Source of the DNA: Elusimicrobia bacterium HGW-Elusimicrobia-1
GTDB lineage: Bacteria > Elusimicrobiota > Endomicrobiia > PHAN01
Assembly: GCA_002841695.1 (NCBI GenBank)
Contig: PHAN01000021.1
Location: 1 to 53,695, forward strand
Direction of reading: 5' to 3'
DNA length: 53,695 nucleotides
Below are positions 1 to 9,763 of this stretch, piece by piece. Made by a program: the position numbers and the translations under genes. Below the pieces are notes generated by a model. It was not told the DNA's origin. It saw only the letters and a list, made by a program, of their open reading frames with translations, and made no database searches. The stretch's first letter is position 1. Every line of letters starts with the position of its first letter.

Positions 1-39
1 GTTTCTGCTGTCCAACTGTGACCGAACAGACGCTTTTAC
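1..39. repeat. 39-bp direct repeat, copy 1 (may extend left of window)
   Basis: These 39 bases are identical to 1808-1846, so the two copies bracket comM. Read on the minus strand, the unit can form a short hairpin (CTGTTC pairing with GGACAG with one G-T wobble). It is followed by a stretch resembling TAATCACTATTCAC, the inverse of the low-complexity sequence beside copy 2. It looks like a small dispersed intergenic repeat. No gene is seen in 1-92. Confidence 0.8.
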
Positions 40-92
40 TAATCACTATTCACTTCTTTTTATTTCACTGACCACTGCCGTTATTATACAGG

Positions 93-1640
93 TCAAACTA
101 TGAATTTGTCAAGAGATCTGTACGAAACCGCCTCGGCAACGTGACGCGGCTCAATGTCCGCTGAGGCGGCCAGATCGGCGATGGTTCGGGCGACTTTTAC
201 CACCTTGTCGCATCCCCTTGCGGAAAGTCCGAGTTTCTCGACGGCGGCAAGAAGCAAACGCTCGGATTCAGGCGACATTCTGCAATGTTTTTTGACAAGG
301 CGCGGGGAAAGCGCGGCATTGGTCTGCGCGCCGGCGCCGTTGCGTTTGCGCTGAACATCGCGGGCGGCGGCAACCCTTTGCCTTATCTGAGCCGACATTT
401 CGGACGGCGCCGCGTCGGAGCGGATTGAAAGCATTTCGGATGATTTTATGGCCGGCACCTCCACGTGTATATCTATTCTGTCCAATAGCGGCCCTGAAAT
501 TTTCGATAAATATTTTCTTATCTGATACGGCGTGCAGACGCACTCTTTGTCCGGATGTCCGTAGTTTCCGCATGGACACGGATTCATGGCCGCCACAAAC
601 ATAAAAGCCGCCGGAAAACTAAGGGTGCTTTTCGCGCGGGCGATGGTGACGCGCCGGTCTTCGAGGGGCCCTCTGAGAGATTCCAGCACGTTGCGGTCGA
701 ACTCGGGAAGCTCGTCGAGAAAAAGCACTCCGCGATGAGCCAGAGAGACCTCGCCGGGCCGCGGCACCGTGCCGCCTCCGATAAGGGCCGCGTCGGATAC
801 TGTATGATGAGGAGAGCGGAAGGGCCGTCGCTTGATGAGGCCGGTTTTCGACAACACTCCCGACACCGAATGAATTTTAGTAATCTCCACCGCCTCGTCG
901 TAGGAAGGCAGCGGAAGTATGGTCGCCATGCGACGGGCGAGCATCGTCTTGCCCGAGCCCGGCGGGCCAATCATAAGCATGTTATGTCCGCCCGCCACGG
1001 CGACTTCGACGGCCCGTTTGGCGTAACCCTGCCCCTTGACGTCGCAAAAATCGGCTTCATGTTCGGCGCCGCTGTCGGGCAATGAAAACGCTTCGCGCAG
1101 CGTCGGCTCAATGATTTTTTTTCCGGACAGAAACTCCGCGGCGTCGCGCAGAGAATCGGCGCCTATTATCTTTATGTCCTCGACAAGAGCCGCCTCGGCG
1201 GCGTTGGCCGTCGGCACGACAAAATAACGCGAGCCGCGTTTTTTAAGGGCCAGCGCCATAGGCAATACACCCCGCACGGGCCTGAGCCGTCCGTCGAGCG
1301 CGAGTTCGCCTATCACGGCGATGTCGTCGAGGCAGGCGGGCGCGGACGCGACGGCGAAAGCTCCTTCGGCCGCAAGAATGCCCAGCGCTATGGGCAAATC
1401 GAATATCGCTCCTTCTTTTTTTATGGAAGCCGGCGCAAGATTGACGGTGATTTTTCTGACGGGGAAATTAAATCCGGAGTTTCTGAGCGCGGCGGTCACG
1501 CGCTCTTTTGATTCTCTTACGGCCGCGTCGGGCAGCCCGACAGTGGCGTAAACCGGAAAGCCCGGCGCGAGATCGACTTCGACCGTAACGATGTAGCCGT
1601 CGATTCCTTCGACGGCGCAGGAGAGTATTTTTGAAAGCAA
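93..1640 (-). CDS. comM: YifB/ComM-family Mg-chelatase-like AAA+ ATPase
   Basis: This is a ComM (YifB) family AAA+ ATPase. Characterised members are hexameric helicases that promote branch migration during natural transformation; in other bacteria the role is less clear. The protein has an N-terminal ChlI-like domain, a RPFRSPHHT segment, Walker A GPPGSGKT near residue 225, Walker B FLDELPEF near 307, an NPCPCG motif near 353 and a Mg-chelatase C-terminal domain. The reading frame is open further upstream to a TTG at 1682. I chose the TTG at 1640 because AAGGGG lies seven bases upstream and the protein then begins MLSKILSCAVEGIDG, as is usual for the family (515 residues). It lies downstream of yraN, separated by a repeat-bearing spacer. 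No other competence gene is in the window, so a role in DNA uptake is only an inference. Confidence 0.93.
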   Translation of the reverse strand: MLSKILSCAVEGIDGYIVTVEVDLAPGFPVYATVGLPDAAVRESKERVTAALRNSGFNFPVRKITVNLAPASIKKEGAIFDLPIALGILAAEGAFAVASAPACLDDIAVIGELALDGRLRPVRGVLPMALALKKRGSRYFVVPTANAAEAALVEDIKIIGADSLRDAAEFLSGKKIIEPTLREAFSLPDSGAEHEADFCDVKGQGYAKRAVEVAVAGGHNMLMIGPPGSGKTMLARRMATILPLPSYDEAVEITKIHSVSGVLSKTGLIKRRPFRSPHHTVSDAALIGGGTVPRPGEVSLAHRGVLFLDELPEFDRNVLESLRGPLEDRRVTIARAKSTLSFPAAFMFVAAMNPCPCGNYGHPDKECVCTPYQIRKYLSKISGPLLDRIDIHVEVPAIKSSEMLSIRSDAAPSEMSAQIRQRVAAARDVQRKRNGAGAQTNAALSPRLVKKHCRMSPESERLLLAAVEKLGLSARGCDKVVKVARTIADLAASADIEPRHVAEAVSYRSLDKFIV

Positions 1641-1773
1641 TGCGGGGCCCCTTGCCGCGCGGCGCGGCCCGGCGATACGCAACCCGCATACGCGCCAAGG
1701 CCGAAAGACCGTGCGACGATGTATGTTTGTCCCCGCTGCTTAAAATAAATATTACGATTGCCTTTTGTAAAGA

Positions 1774-1846
1774 AAGTGATTAGTGGATAGTGAATAGTGG
1801 CTAGTCCGTTTCTGCTGTCCAACTGTGACCGAACAGACGCTTTTAC
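1774..1846. repeat. AGTGAATAGTGG-type low-complexity stretch plus 39-bp direct repeat copy 2
   Basis: Positions 1774-1800 hold iterations like AGTGATTAGTGGATAGTGAATAGTGG, and 1808-1846 is the exact second copy of the 39-bp repeat found at 1-39. A related AGTGAATAGT stretch occurs at 53580-53601. The 175-bp spacer between comM and yraN holds no gene that I can see. Confidence 0.75.
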
Positions 1847-1858
1847 AGCCGGCAGAGA

Positions 1859-2212
1859 TTAAAAAGCGTTTTTGAAATGCTCTATGCCTTCGGGCGAAAC
1901 GCCTATTACGTCGAACCGCATATAAGCGTCGAAAAGTTTGTTTCTCTCCACAAAATACCATGCGGCCTTTTTTATACGCTCTATTTTAGAACGTGTCACA
2001 AACTCGTGAGGCGCGCCATGGCCGCGACTCGAGCGATATTTCACCTCGACGAATACAAGCGTGTCTCCGTCGAGAGCGACGATGTCTATCTCGCCATGCC
2101 GGGTACGAAAGTTTTTGGCGGCTAGACGCATTCCGAGGCCTTCCAGATAACCCGCAGCAACGGCTTCGCCGCGCGCGCCACTTTCCGCGCGCGTGCCGCT
2201 GTTGTCGGACAT
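1859..2212 (-). CDS. YraN family (UPF0102) endonuclease-like protein
   Basis: This is a YraN/UPF0102 protein with a restriction-endonuclease-like fold whose cellular role is not firmly established. The family signature is clear: a GARGEAVAAGYL helix, then NFRTRHGEIDIVALDGDTLVFVEVKYR, which contains the acidic and lysine residues (E-I-D and E-V-K) of the nuclease fold. I chose the ATG at 2212 (117 residues). A TTG at 2233 would add seven residues and also has a purine-rich stretch upstream, so the start is uncertain. It is encoded 45 bases (24 from the TTG) downstream of rnhB in the trmD-rplS-rnhB-yraN run. Adjacency of rnhB and yraN is very common in bacteria and supports both calls. Confidence 0.9.
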   Translation of the reverse strand: MSDNSGTRAESGARGEAVAAGYLEGLGMRLAAKNFRTRHGEIDIVALDGDTLVFVEVKYRSSRGHGAPHEFVTRSKIERIKKAAWYFVERNKLFDAYMRFDVIGVSPEGIEHFKNAF

Positions 2213-2257
2213 TTTAGGATTTTTCCCCGTCAATCGACTTCCCCCCGTCCCCGAAAC

Positions 2258-2869
2258 TTAAACAATATTCTTGATGAACGACTTTCTGTGCAGCGGGCAG
2301 GCGCCCAGTTTTTTTATTGCCGCTATATGCGCCCGCGTGCCGTAGCCCTTGTGCGCGGCAAAACCATATTCCGGATATTTTGCGTCGAGCCGTCTCATTA
2401 TTCTGTCTCTGGTGACTTTGGCGACGATCGACGCGGCCGCCACGCAAGCCGATTTTCCGTCGCCGCCGATCAAAGTTTTTTGATTCCGGCCGAGACGGGG
2501 GATTTCGAGATTTCCGTCGAAAACAATCAGACGAGCGGCGCGACGTCCCAGTTTTTTTTCAAGACCGCGGACAGCTTTGCGGCAGGCCGCGAATGTGGCC
2601 TTCAAAATACCCTCTCTATCGACGAAGGCGCGCGAAGATGAAGCCGCGCAAAAAGCCAAAGCGCGCCGTGATATGAGGCAGAAAAGCTCCTCGCGGCGGC
2701 GCGGCGAAAGTTTTTTGGAATCGTTTATCCCCCGAATAGAACGTTTGTTATCGAGCGCCACGGCAGCGGCCACAACCGGACCGGCCAGAGGCCCCCGCCC
2801 CGCCTCGTCGACCCCCACAAGCGCGACACCCTCCGCGCGCGAAAGCGCGCGGTCGAAAGCATACAACAT
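2258..2869 (-). CDS. rnhB: Ribonuclease HII
   Basis: Ribonuclease HII cleaves the RNA strand of RNA-DNA hybrids and removes single ribonucleotides misincorporated in DNA. At 203 residues it is a normal length. The N-terminal motif DEAGRGPLAGPV supplies the metal-binding Asp21 and Glu22. Asp118 (in VFDGN) and Asp155 (in KVTRD) complete the active-site set, and INDSKKL near residue 48 is the usual substrate-contact motif. The ATG at 2869 has no strong ribosome-binding site, so it may be translated by coupling with rplS 57 bases upstream. Gene order rplS-rnhB-yraN is a classic bacterial arrangement. Confidence 0.97.
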   Translation of the reverse strand: MLYAFDRALSRAEGVALVGVDEAGRGPLAGPVVAAAVALDNKRSIRGINDSKKLSPRRREELFCLISRRALAFCAASSSRAFVDREGILKATFAACRKAVRGLEKKLGRRAARLIVFDGNLEIPRLGRNQKTLIGGDGKSACVAAASIVAKVTRDRIMRRLDAKYPEYGFAAHKGYGTRAHIAAIKKLGACPLHRKSFIKNIV

Positions 2870-2926
2870 CGAAAATCTGTCCGTAAAATACTGTCCCGAT
2901 TTATCCGGCGAATGCCGATACCGGTT

Positions 2927-3367
2927 TTATTTTTTCTCCGCGTCGGCGGAGGCGGGCGTCTCGGATTTCGCGGTTTCCGGCTCGACGGGAGATAGCGGCG
3001 CTTCCTCTGCCGCCGCGCCTTCGGCCGCTCCCGCGGCTGCAAATTTATCCTCGGTAATTCTGGCCGATTTTCCGGCCAAGTCGCGAAGATAATACAGTTT
3101 AGCCCGGCGAACTTTGCCTGATTTTACGAGTTCGATTTTATTGATAAGCGGGGATTTCATCGGGAAAATCCTCTCCACGCCGACGCCGAAAGAATTTTTT
3201 CTGACGGTGAAAGTGCGGGAAACGCCCGAGCCCTTTATCCTTATGACAACGCCCTCAAACACCTGGATTCTGTGGCTATCGCCCTCTTTAATTTTGAAAT
3301 GAACTTTAATCTGGTCGCCGTAGGAAAAAGTTCCCGCGGCAGGTTTTGCTTTGGCTGCAGTTGTCAT
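2927..3367 (-). CDS. rplS: 50S ribosomal protein L19 with acidic/Ala-rich C-terminal tail
   Basis: L19 sits at the interface of the 30S and 50S subunits. The core is standard: [17 protein letters not shown], then [16 protein letters not shown], then [11 protein letters not shown] and a basic [14 protein letters not shown]. After about residue 110 comes a tail of roughly 35 residues rich in Ala, Glu and Pro that ordinary L19 (about 115 residues) lacks. Two ATG codons lie close together. The one at 3367 gives good spacing from AAGGAG, while the one at 3373 is only three bases from it. The gene lies 28 bases downstream of trmD, the usual partner. Confidence 0.96.
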   Translation of the reverse strand: MTTAAKAKPAAGTFSYGDQIKVHFKIKEGDSHRIQVFEGVVIRIKGSGVSRTFTVRKNSFGVGVERIFPMKSPLINKIELVKSGKVRRAKLYYLRDLAGKSARITEDKFAAAGAAEGAAAEEAPLSPVEPETAKSETPASADAEKK

Positions 3368-3395
3368 ATTCATATTCTCCTTGATGAAAAACCGG

Positions 3396-4106
3396 TTATC
3401 GTTTTTTTAATAAATCCGGACGCTTTTTGCGGGTGGCGGCAAGAGCCATTCCGCCGCGCCATTTTTCTATTTGCGCGTGATCGCCGCTCAATACGGCTTC
3501 CGGAACTTCACGGCCGCGCCACACGCGCGGTCTTGTATAATGAGGACAGTCGAGCATCCCCGAAAAAAAAGAGTCGTTTTCCACGGAAGCGGTTTCTTTG
3601 ACCACTCCGCCCGACAGACGGGCAACGGCGTCGGCAAGGGCCATCGCCGGAATTTCTCCGCCGGTCAAAACAAAATCGCCCAGCGAAATTTCTTCGTCGA
3701 CAAAATCCATTATTCTTTCGTCGACGCCTTCATAGCGCCCGCATATAAGAACGACTTTTTTATAACACGCCAGGCGGCGGGCGCAGGCGTGATCTAATCT
3801 TGACCCCTGGGGCGACATCAATATTACGCGACAACCGTCGGAAATGCGGGGCGCCGTGGCGGTTTTTCTGAAACGCGCGGGCAATGATTTTTTCAGAGCC
3901 AGATAAATCGGCTCGGCTTTCATCACCATCCCGGGGCCGCCGCCGAAAGGTCTATCGTCGGTAATACGGTGACGATCGCGGGTAAAATCTCTCAGATTGA
4001 CGATATTGATATTTATGTTGCCGCGCTTTACGGCTCTGGCTATTACGCCGTCGGCCAGAAAGCCCTCGAAATAGCCGGGAAAAAGAGTAAGAATATCAAA
4101 GATCAT
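3396..4106 (-). CDS. trmD: tRNA (guanine37-N1)-methyltransferase
   Basis: TrmD methylates G37 next to the anticodon using S-adenosylmethionine, preventing +1 frameshifting. The 236-residue protein shows the SPOUT trefoil-knot features: [12 protein letters not shown] near residue 50, [10 protein letters not shown] near 122 and [11 protein letters not shown] near 141, followed by the C-terminal DCPHYTRP segment. It is the first gene of the trmD-rplS-rnhB-yraN run. The usual upstream partners rpsP and rimM are absent. Instead a DUF2723 gene diverges, so trmD has its own promoter (4158-4186). Confidence 0.97.
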   Translation of the reverse strand: MIFDILTLFPGYFEGFLADGVIARAVKRGNININIVNLRDFTRDRHRITDDRPFGGGPGMVMKAEPIYLALKKSLPARFRKTATAPRISDGCRVILMSPQGSRLDHACARRLACYKKVVLICGRYEGVDERIMDFVDEEISLGDFVLTGGEIPAMALADAVARLSGGVVKETASVENDSFFSGMLDCPHYTRPRVWRGREVPEAVLSGDHAQIEKWRGGMALAATRKKRPDLLKKR

Positions 4107-4157
4107 AGCTTATTCGGCCGTAAACGGCGGGCGGGTTATGATTCAAAAATACGACTG

Positions 4158-4186
4158 ATTTTACATTATTTGATTTTTTGTGTCAA
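4158..4186 (-). promoter_or_regulatory. Sigma-70-type promoter for trmD operon
   Basis: On the minus strand there is a perfect -35 TTGACA (4186-4181), a 17-base spacer and a -10 TAAAAT (4163-4158), five of six consensus bases. The predicted transcript would start near 4151, about 45 bases before the trmD ATG. Its -35 lies inside the spacer of the divergent promoter at 4170-4198, so the two polymerases cannot bind together. Confidence 0.75.
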
Positions 4187-4198
4187 GTTATATATATT
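4170..4198 (+). promoter_or_regulatory. Sigma-70-type promoter for DUF2723 gene
   Basis: On the plus strand there is TTGATT (4170-4175), a 17-base spacer and TATATT (4193-4198). The predicted start near 4205 leaves only about 11 bases before the ATG at 4216, which would mean a very short leader without a clear ribosome-binding site. It overlaps the trmD promoter on the other strand. Confidence 0.55.
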
Positions 4199-4215
4199 AC
4201 TTACCGACGTACAAA

Positions 4216-6513
4216 ATGAAACACGGGCGGCCGCGCCGGAAGTCCGCGCCGATAACATTAAATGGCTCAATACACAGAATAGTCACAGCGCCGACTATGT
4301 ATATTTTAATATTCGCTTCTTCCTTTATATTCTACATTTTACACATGGCTCCGTCGGTAACGGTGGGCGACGCCGGCGAATTTATCACCGCATCCGCCGT
4401 CCTTGGGATAGCTCACGCGCCGGGGTACCCGCTTTTTTCTCTTTTGGGCAAAATCGCCGTTCTGCTGGTGCCGTGGGGGAGCGTCGCTTTCAGGGTGAAT
4501 ATCCTGAGCGCAGCGGCGGGCGCGGCGGCAGTGGCGATGGTCTACGGCCTCATCAAGGACAATCTGCCGCCGTACGGACGGCGCGGCGACGTCCCGACGG
4601 CGACGGCGGCCGCGGCGTTGTTCGCCGTATCGATTGCTGTCGCGCGCTCGGCCGCCCAGACGGAGGTTTTTACGCTCAACGCGCTGTTTGTCGCGGCGAT
4701 GGCGCGGGCAATTCTTGCTTTCATCCGACGATATTCGACCTGTATCGAACCGCTTCGGGCGAAGGCCTTCGGACTGCTGTATCTGGCGGCGTTAATCTTC
4801 GGCCTGGCGGCGGCCAACCATCAGACGGCGGTACTTCTGCTTCCGGCGACGGCCTGGCTGCTTTATCCGCTGCGTCGGGAAGTCGTCAAACGCTTTGCGG
4901 CCGTCGCGGCGTTCGCGCTTCTGGGATTTTCCGTCAACTTTTACCTGCCGATAAGAGCCGCCGCCGGGCCGCCGCTGAACGTCGGCAATCCGTCCTCGCC
5001 GCACAACTTCATACGCGTGCTCCGTCGCGCCGATTACGGCACGCTCAAACTCACCGCGGGAGACAAGCCCGGATATTCGGCGGAAATCGTCGCGAAACAG
5101 GCGGCGCGGGCCGTCGCCGGCGTATCGAGAGAGTTTACGTCGGCGGGAGCCGTCCTTATAGCTATCGGCGCGTGGGCTGTCGCCGCCGGAAAAATCGCCG
5201 GATTATCGACGATGACGGGCGGTTTCTGGCTTATTTTCTATCTTTTTTCCGTGCCGTTTTTTATCTTTATGGGCAACCTTCCGTTCAATCCGGAATCCGA
5301 GGGAATACTCGAACGCTTTTATGTGATGGGGAATATCCCGCTTGTTTTTCTTTTGGCCTGCGGAGCCGTAACATTGCGGAATAAAATTACGCAAACAATA
5401 AACCGCGAAAAAAAACTTTCGGACGTCGCCGGAGCCGCTGCGGTTAACGCCTCAAGCGCGGCGCTATACGTCGCGGCCGCCGGACTTTTCATTCTGGCCG
5501 TCTCAAACGCGGCGGCGCGCAGAAAAGAATTCGACTGGCGGCTGAATTTTCTGGCGCACGACTATGGCCGGAACGTTCTTAAAAGCGTGGCGACGGGCGG
5601 CGTACTTTTTATGGACGGGGGCGACGACACATTTTACACTACCGCGTATTTCGTCAACGCCGAAAAAATTCGCGGAGACGTGTCTTTGTTCGACAGAGGC
5701 GGCGTGGTTTTCAAGCCGCCTTACGGAGACGACTTCCGGCGGCTGTCGCGGGAGGACAAGGACATAAGAAGACGCTTTACAGAATCCGGCATAGCCCGGA
5801 CGCGGCCGGTTTTTTTCTCGACGTTCAACAAAGATGTTATGGGCGCCGGCGGCGTCCATCAGACGGGCATTTTGTATCGCGCCAGCGACGGAACGCCGCC
5901 GGCGGTTAAGCGTTCTCTCGACGGACGCCGCGAGACGTTTTTTGCCTTTTACTCTCTTAGAAATATTTTCGACGACTTCGGCGACCACCGCTCGCGGGCT
6001 CTTCAGCCGATATACGCTTTTATGGAGGCCACCGCCGCGGCCGATTCCTCGGAATCGCTGTCGGGCGGCGATAAAAAAAGAGCGTCCGTCAAGGCGGCCG
6101 GCATTCTTGATTATTCACTTAAAAGATGGCCCGACATTTCGTGGCTGGCCGTAAACTCGGCCATAGAGTCCGAGCAAATCGCCTATAAACTTTTTATCGA
6201 CGGAGATATAGACGGAGCCAGACGAATTTATGAAATGACCGTGCGCCACAATCCCGAAAATTACTCGGCCTGGACCAATCTGGGCGTCGTATTTGAAAGG
6301 ATGGGCGCCGACGGCAAAGCGCTGGAATGTTACGAGCGGGCTTACAGAGCCAATCCGCGGCATTCCGCGGCCTACTATAATTCGGCGGTGATTTACTGGA
6401 AACGCGGGGAGTGGAAAAGGGTCGCGGAGTTTTTCGGGAAAGTGACGGAGATTGAACCCGCCAACGAGCGGGCGCGGGGTTATCTTGAAGACGCGCGAAA
6501 AAATATGCGGTGA
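4216..6513 (+). CDS. DUF2723 family multi-pass membrane protein with C-terminal TPRs
   Basis: The N-terminal domain matches DUF2723, a GT-C-like membrane family thought to resemble protein O-mannosyltransferases. It carries GDAGEF near residue 51 and the LGIAHAPGYPLF signature, followed by about ten hydrophobic segments. The last 110 residues form TPR-like repeats (AWTNLGVVFERMG, AAYYNSAVIYWKRG). By analogy it may transfer a sugar from a lipid carrier to an envelope substrate on the periplasmic side, but no member-specific reaction can be read from the sequence. I chose the ATG at 4216 because the best promoter starts transcription near 4205; the frame is open to a GTG at 4180. A second protein of the same architecture is encoded at 24344-26443. 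It converges on gatB with 30 bases between stops. Confidence 0.85.
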   Translation: MKHGRPRRKSAPITLNGSIHRIVTAPTMYILIFASSFIFYILHMAPSVTVGDAGEFITASAVLGIAHAPGYPLFSLLGKIAVLLVPWGSVAFRVNILSAAAGAAAVAMVYGLIKDNLPPYGRRGDVPTATAAAALFAVSIAVARSAAQTEVFTLNALFVAAMARAILAFIRRYSTCIEPLRAKAFGLLYLAALIFGLAAANHQTAVLLLPATAWLLYPLRREVVKRFAAVAAFALLGFSVNFYLPIRAAAGPPLNVGNPSSPHNFIRVLRRADYGTLKLTAGDKPGYSAEIVAKQAARAVAGVSREFTSAGAVLIAIGAWAVAAGKIAGLSTMTGGFWLIFYLFSVPFFIFMGNLPFNPESEGILERFYVMGNIPLVFLLACGAVTLRNKITQTINREKKLSDVAGAAAVNASSAALYVAAAGLFILAVSNAAARRKEFDWRLNFLAHDYGRNVLKSVATGGVLFMDGGDDTFYTTAYFVNAEKIRGDVSLFDRGGVVFKPPYGDDFRRLSREDKDIRRRFTESGIARTRPVFFSTFNKDVMGAGGVHQTGILYRASDGTPPAVKRSLDGRRETFFAFYSLRNIFDDFGDHRSRALQPIYAFMEATAAADSSESLSGGDKKRASVKAAGILDYSLKRWPDISWLAVNSAIESEQIAYKLFIDGDIDGARRIYEMTVRHNPENYSAWTNLGVVFERMGADGKALECYERAYRANPRHSAAYYNSAVIYWKRGEWKRVAEFFGKVTEIEPANERARGYLEDARKNMR

Positions 6514-6543
6514 GCGGGCGGCTTCGGCAATAGTCAGTGGGAT

Positions 6544-8022
6544 TTACTTCAACAACTCTTTTAGCATCGCGTTGACGGCGGACGGATTGGCGCGTCCGAG
6601 CGACTTTTTCATTACCGCTCCGACGAGAGACCCGATGGCCCGTTCCTTGCCCGCGCGATATTCTTCCGCGGCTTTGGCGTTCTCGGCGACGGCCTCGGCG
6701 CAATAGCGTTTTATGGCGGACTCGTCGGTGAGCTGCGAAAGATTTTTCTCTTTTATAATATCGGCCACCGCCTTGCCGCGCGAAGCGCCGACAACTTCCT
6801 CGAAAACGGTTTTTGCGGCCTTGCCCGATATGGCGTTCGTCGATATCAAACCAACAATTTCGGCGATAGTCGCGGGGCTTATCAAATCATCGTACCGCTC
6901 GCGTATTTTTTCTGAATCCGCGTTGAATCTGCCGAGCATCTCGTTAATTATCCAGTTGGCGAGAATTTTATAAGTTTCGGTTTTCTTGACGGACAGCGCC
7001 GCCGCCGAGGCCTCGAAATAATCCGCAAGGCGCCGAGAGGAAGTCAAAACTCCCGCGTCGTAATCCGAAAGTCCGTAGCCGGAAACAAAACGTCCGAGGC
7101 GGGCCGCCGGAAGTTCGGCCACCTGCGTTTTCACCCTCGACAAAAACTCTTCTGAAATCTCAAGCGGCGGAAGGTCGGGCTCCGGAAAATACCGGTAGTC
7201 GTTGGCCTCTTCCTTGGTGCGCATGGGCCGCGACCGGCGGGCGGCCGGATCCCACAGGCGCGTCTCCTGAACTATCTTGCCGCCCGACGAAACAACCTCA
7301 ATCTGTCTGAGGATTTCATATTCCAGGGCGTCGCGCACGCCTTTTGTGCTGTTCATATTTTTAAGTTCCGTCTTGACTCCGAGCGCCGTTTGTCCCACGG
7401 GTCGCACCGACACGTTGGCGTCGCAGCGGAACTTGCCTTCTTCCATATTGCAATCGGAAACGCCGGTGTATTCAAGTATGGCCTTAAGCGCGTTAAGATA
7501 AAGCCACGCTTCCTGCGGACTTGAAATATCCGGCTCCGTTACAATCTCCATAAGCGGAATGCCGGCCCTATTATAATCGACCAGCGTGTGGTCGAGTTCG
7601 CGCGAACCCACCGCGTGCAGAAGTTTTCCGGCGTCTTCTTCAAGGTGAATTCTCTTTATCCTGATTTTTTTCGACGGAGACGCCGCGTCTCCGGATATAT
7701 CGAGCGCGCCGTCCTCGGCGATCGGGAGTTCATACTGCGATATCTGAAAATTTTTCGGAAGGTCCGGATAAAAATAATGCTTTCTTGCGAAAACAGAGCG
7801 GCGGTTTATGCGACAGCCCAGAGCCAGCGCCGCGCGCGTCAGAAGCTCTACGGCCGGAGAGTTCAAGACCGGCAGAACGCCCGGCTGCCCCGTGCATACC
7901 GGACAGATGTTGGTGTTGGGCGGAGTGTCGAATTCCGTCGAGCACGCGCAGAAGGCCTTGCTTAGGGTTTTAAGGTGCGAGTGGACTTCAAGTCCTATGA
8001 CGGCTTCGTAGTTTGCGCTCAT
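6544..8022 (-). CDS. gatB: Asp-tRNA(Asn)/Glu-tRNA(Gln) amidotransferase subunit B
   Basis: GatB is the kinase/transamidation subunit of GatCAB, which converts Glu-tRNA(Gln) or Asp-tRNA(Asn) to the amidated forms. The 492-residue protein begins with the family hallmark YEAVIGLEVHSHL, followed by CPVCTGQPGVLPVLN and a YFYPDLPKNFQISQYE segment. It ends with a helical YqeY-like domain that contacts tRNA. The cysteines at CAC near residue 26 and CPVC near 41 fit the zinc site. It overlaps ftsB by four bases (ATGA), so translation is probably coupled. gatA and gatC are not in the window. Confidence 0.97.
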   Translation of the reverse strand: MSANYEAVIGLEVHSHLKTLSKAFCACSTEFDTPPNTNICPVCTGQPGVLPVLNSPAVELLTRAALALGCRINRRSVFARKHYFYPDLPKNFQISQYELPIAEDGALDISGDAASPSKKIRIKRIHLEEDAGKLLHAVGSRELDHTLVDYNRAGIPLMEIVTEPDISSPQEAWLYLNALKAILEYTGVSDCNMEEGKFRCDANVSVRPVGQTALGVKTELKNMNSTKGVRDALEYEILRQIEVVSSGGKIVQETRLWDPAARRSRPMRTKEEANDYRYFPEPDLPPLEISEEFLSRVKTQVAELPAARLGRFVSGYGLSDYDAGVLTSSRRLADYFEASAAALSVKKTETYKILANWIINEMLGRFNADSEKIRERYDDLISPATIAEIVGLISTNAISGKAAKTVFEEVVGASRGKAVADIIKEKNLSQLTDESAIKRYCAEAVAENAKAAEEYRAGKERAIGSLVGAVMKKSLGRANPSAVNAMLKELLK

Positions 8023-8342
8023 TTTTTGGATTCTTTCCGGGACTTATTTATTCTTACGGAGACCGGGCGGCCGTCCGAGGCGAATCTGTACTCGACTTCG
8101 CCGGGCTTAAGCATTCCGAGTTCTCTGCGGACCGACGCCGAATAGTATGCGTCGTCGGTTTCAAGCAGTTTTATCTCGGCTGCCAGCCGCGTGTTTTCCC
8201 GCCGGAGCGCGGAAATCTTTCCGAGCACTTTCCTTCGCCCTATTTCCTGGCGGATGAGCCGGCGCGCGTTGGGATTTATCACCAGATAGACCAGCGCCGC
8301 GGCGATTACAACCTTGCGTATCGTCGACGGCCGGATCTTCAT
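8019..8342 (-). CDS. ftsB: FtsB/DivIC-type septum formation initiator
   Basis: This is a small bitopic cell-division protein of the FtsB/DivIC family, which links the early and late divisome. The 107 residues comprise a short basic N-terminus, one transmembrane helix (about 9-24), a coiled coil (about 35-63) and the conserved end motif RRELGMLKPGEVEYRF. It starts two bases after the eno stop and overlaps gatB by ATGA. Placement next to eno is common for ftsB. FtsB and DivIC cannot be told apart from sequence alone here. Confidence 0.88.
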   Translation of the reverse strand: MKIRPSTIRKVVIAAALVYLVINPNARRLIRQEIGRRKVLGKISALRRENTRLAAEIKLLETDDAYYSASVRRELGMLKPGEVEYRFASDGRPVSVRINKSRKESKK

Positions 8343-8344
8343 TT

Positions 8345-9667
<1,323 letters not shown>

Positions 9668-9734
9668 TTAACCGCGGAAAGATTTTGTTTTGGAGGCGGG
9701 CGTATTGCGCGTGCCTGCTCTGCTTCCGGCAAAG

Positions 9735-9763
9735 ATTCTATCAAATGGCCGCGATATTTTAAA
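9735..9763 (-). promoter_or_regulatory. Candidate promoter for eno-ftsB-gatB
   Basis: On the minus strand, TTTAAA (9763-9758) and TAGAAT (9740-9735) are separated by 17 bases, about 85 bases before the eno start. The -35 is weak and overlaps the stop codon of the upstream gene. The 109-bp gap is the first real break after the tightly packed locus above, which makes a new promoter plausible. Confidence 0.35.

Noticed and set aside
3969-5384. 471-codon plus-strand frame overlapping trmD and the DUF2723 gene
   Set aside because: It is low-complexity Arg/Gly-rich translation out of frame with two well-supported genes.
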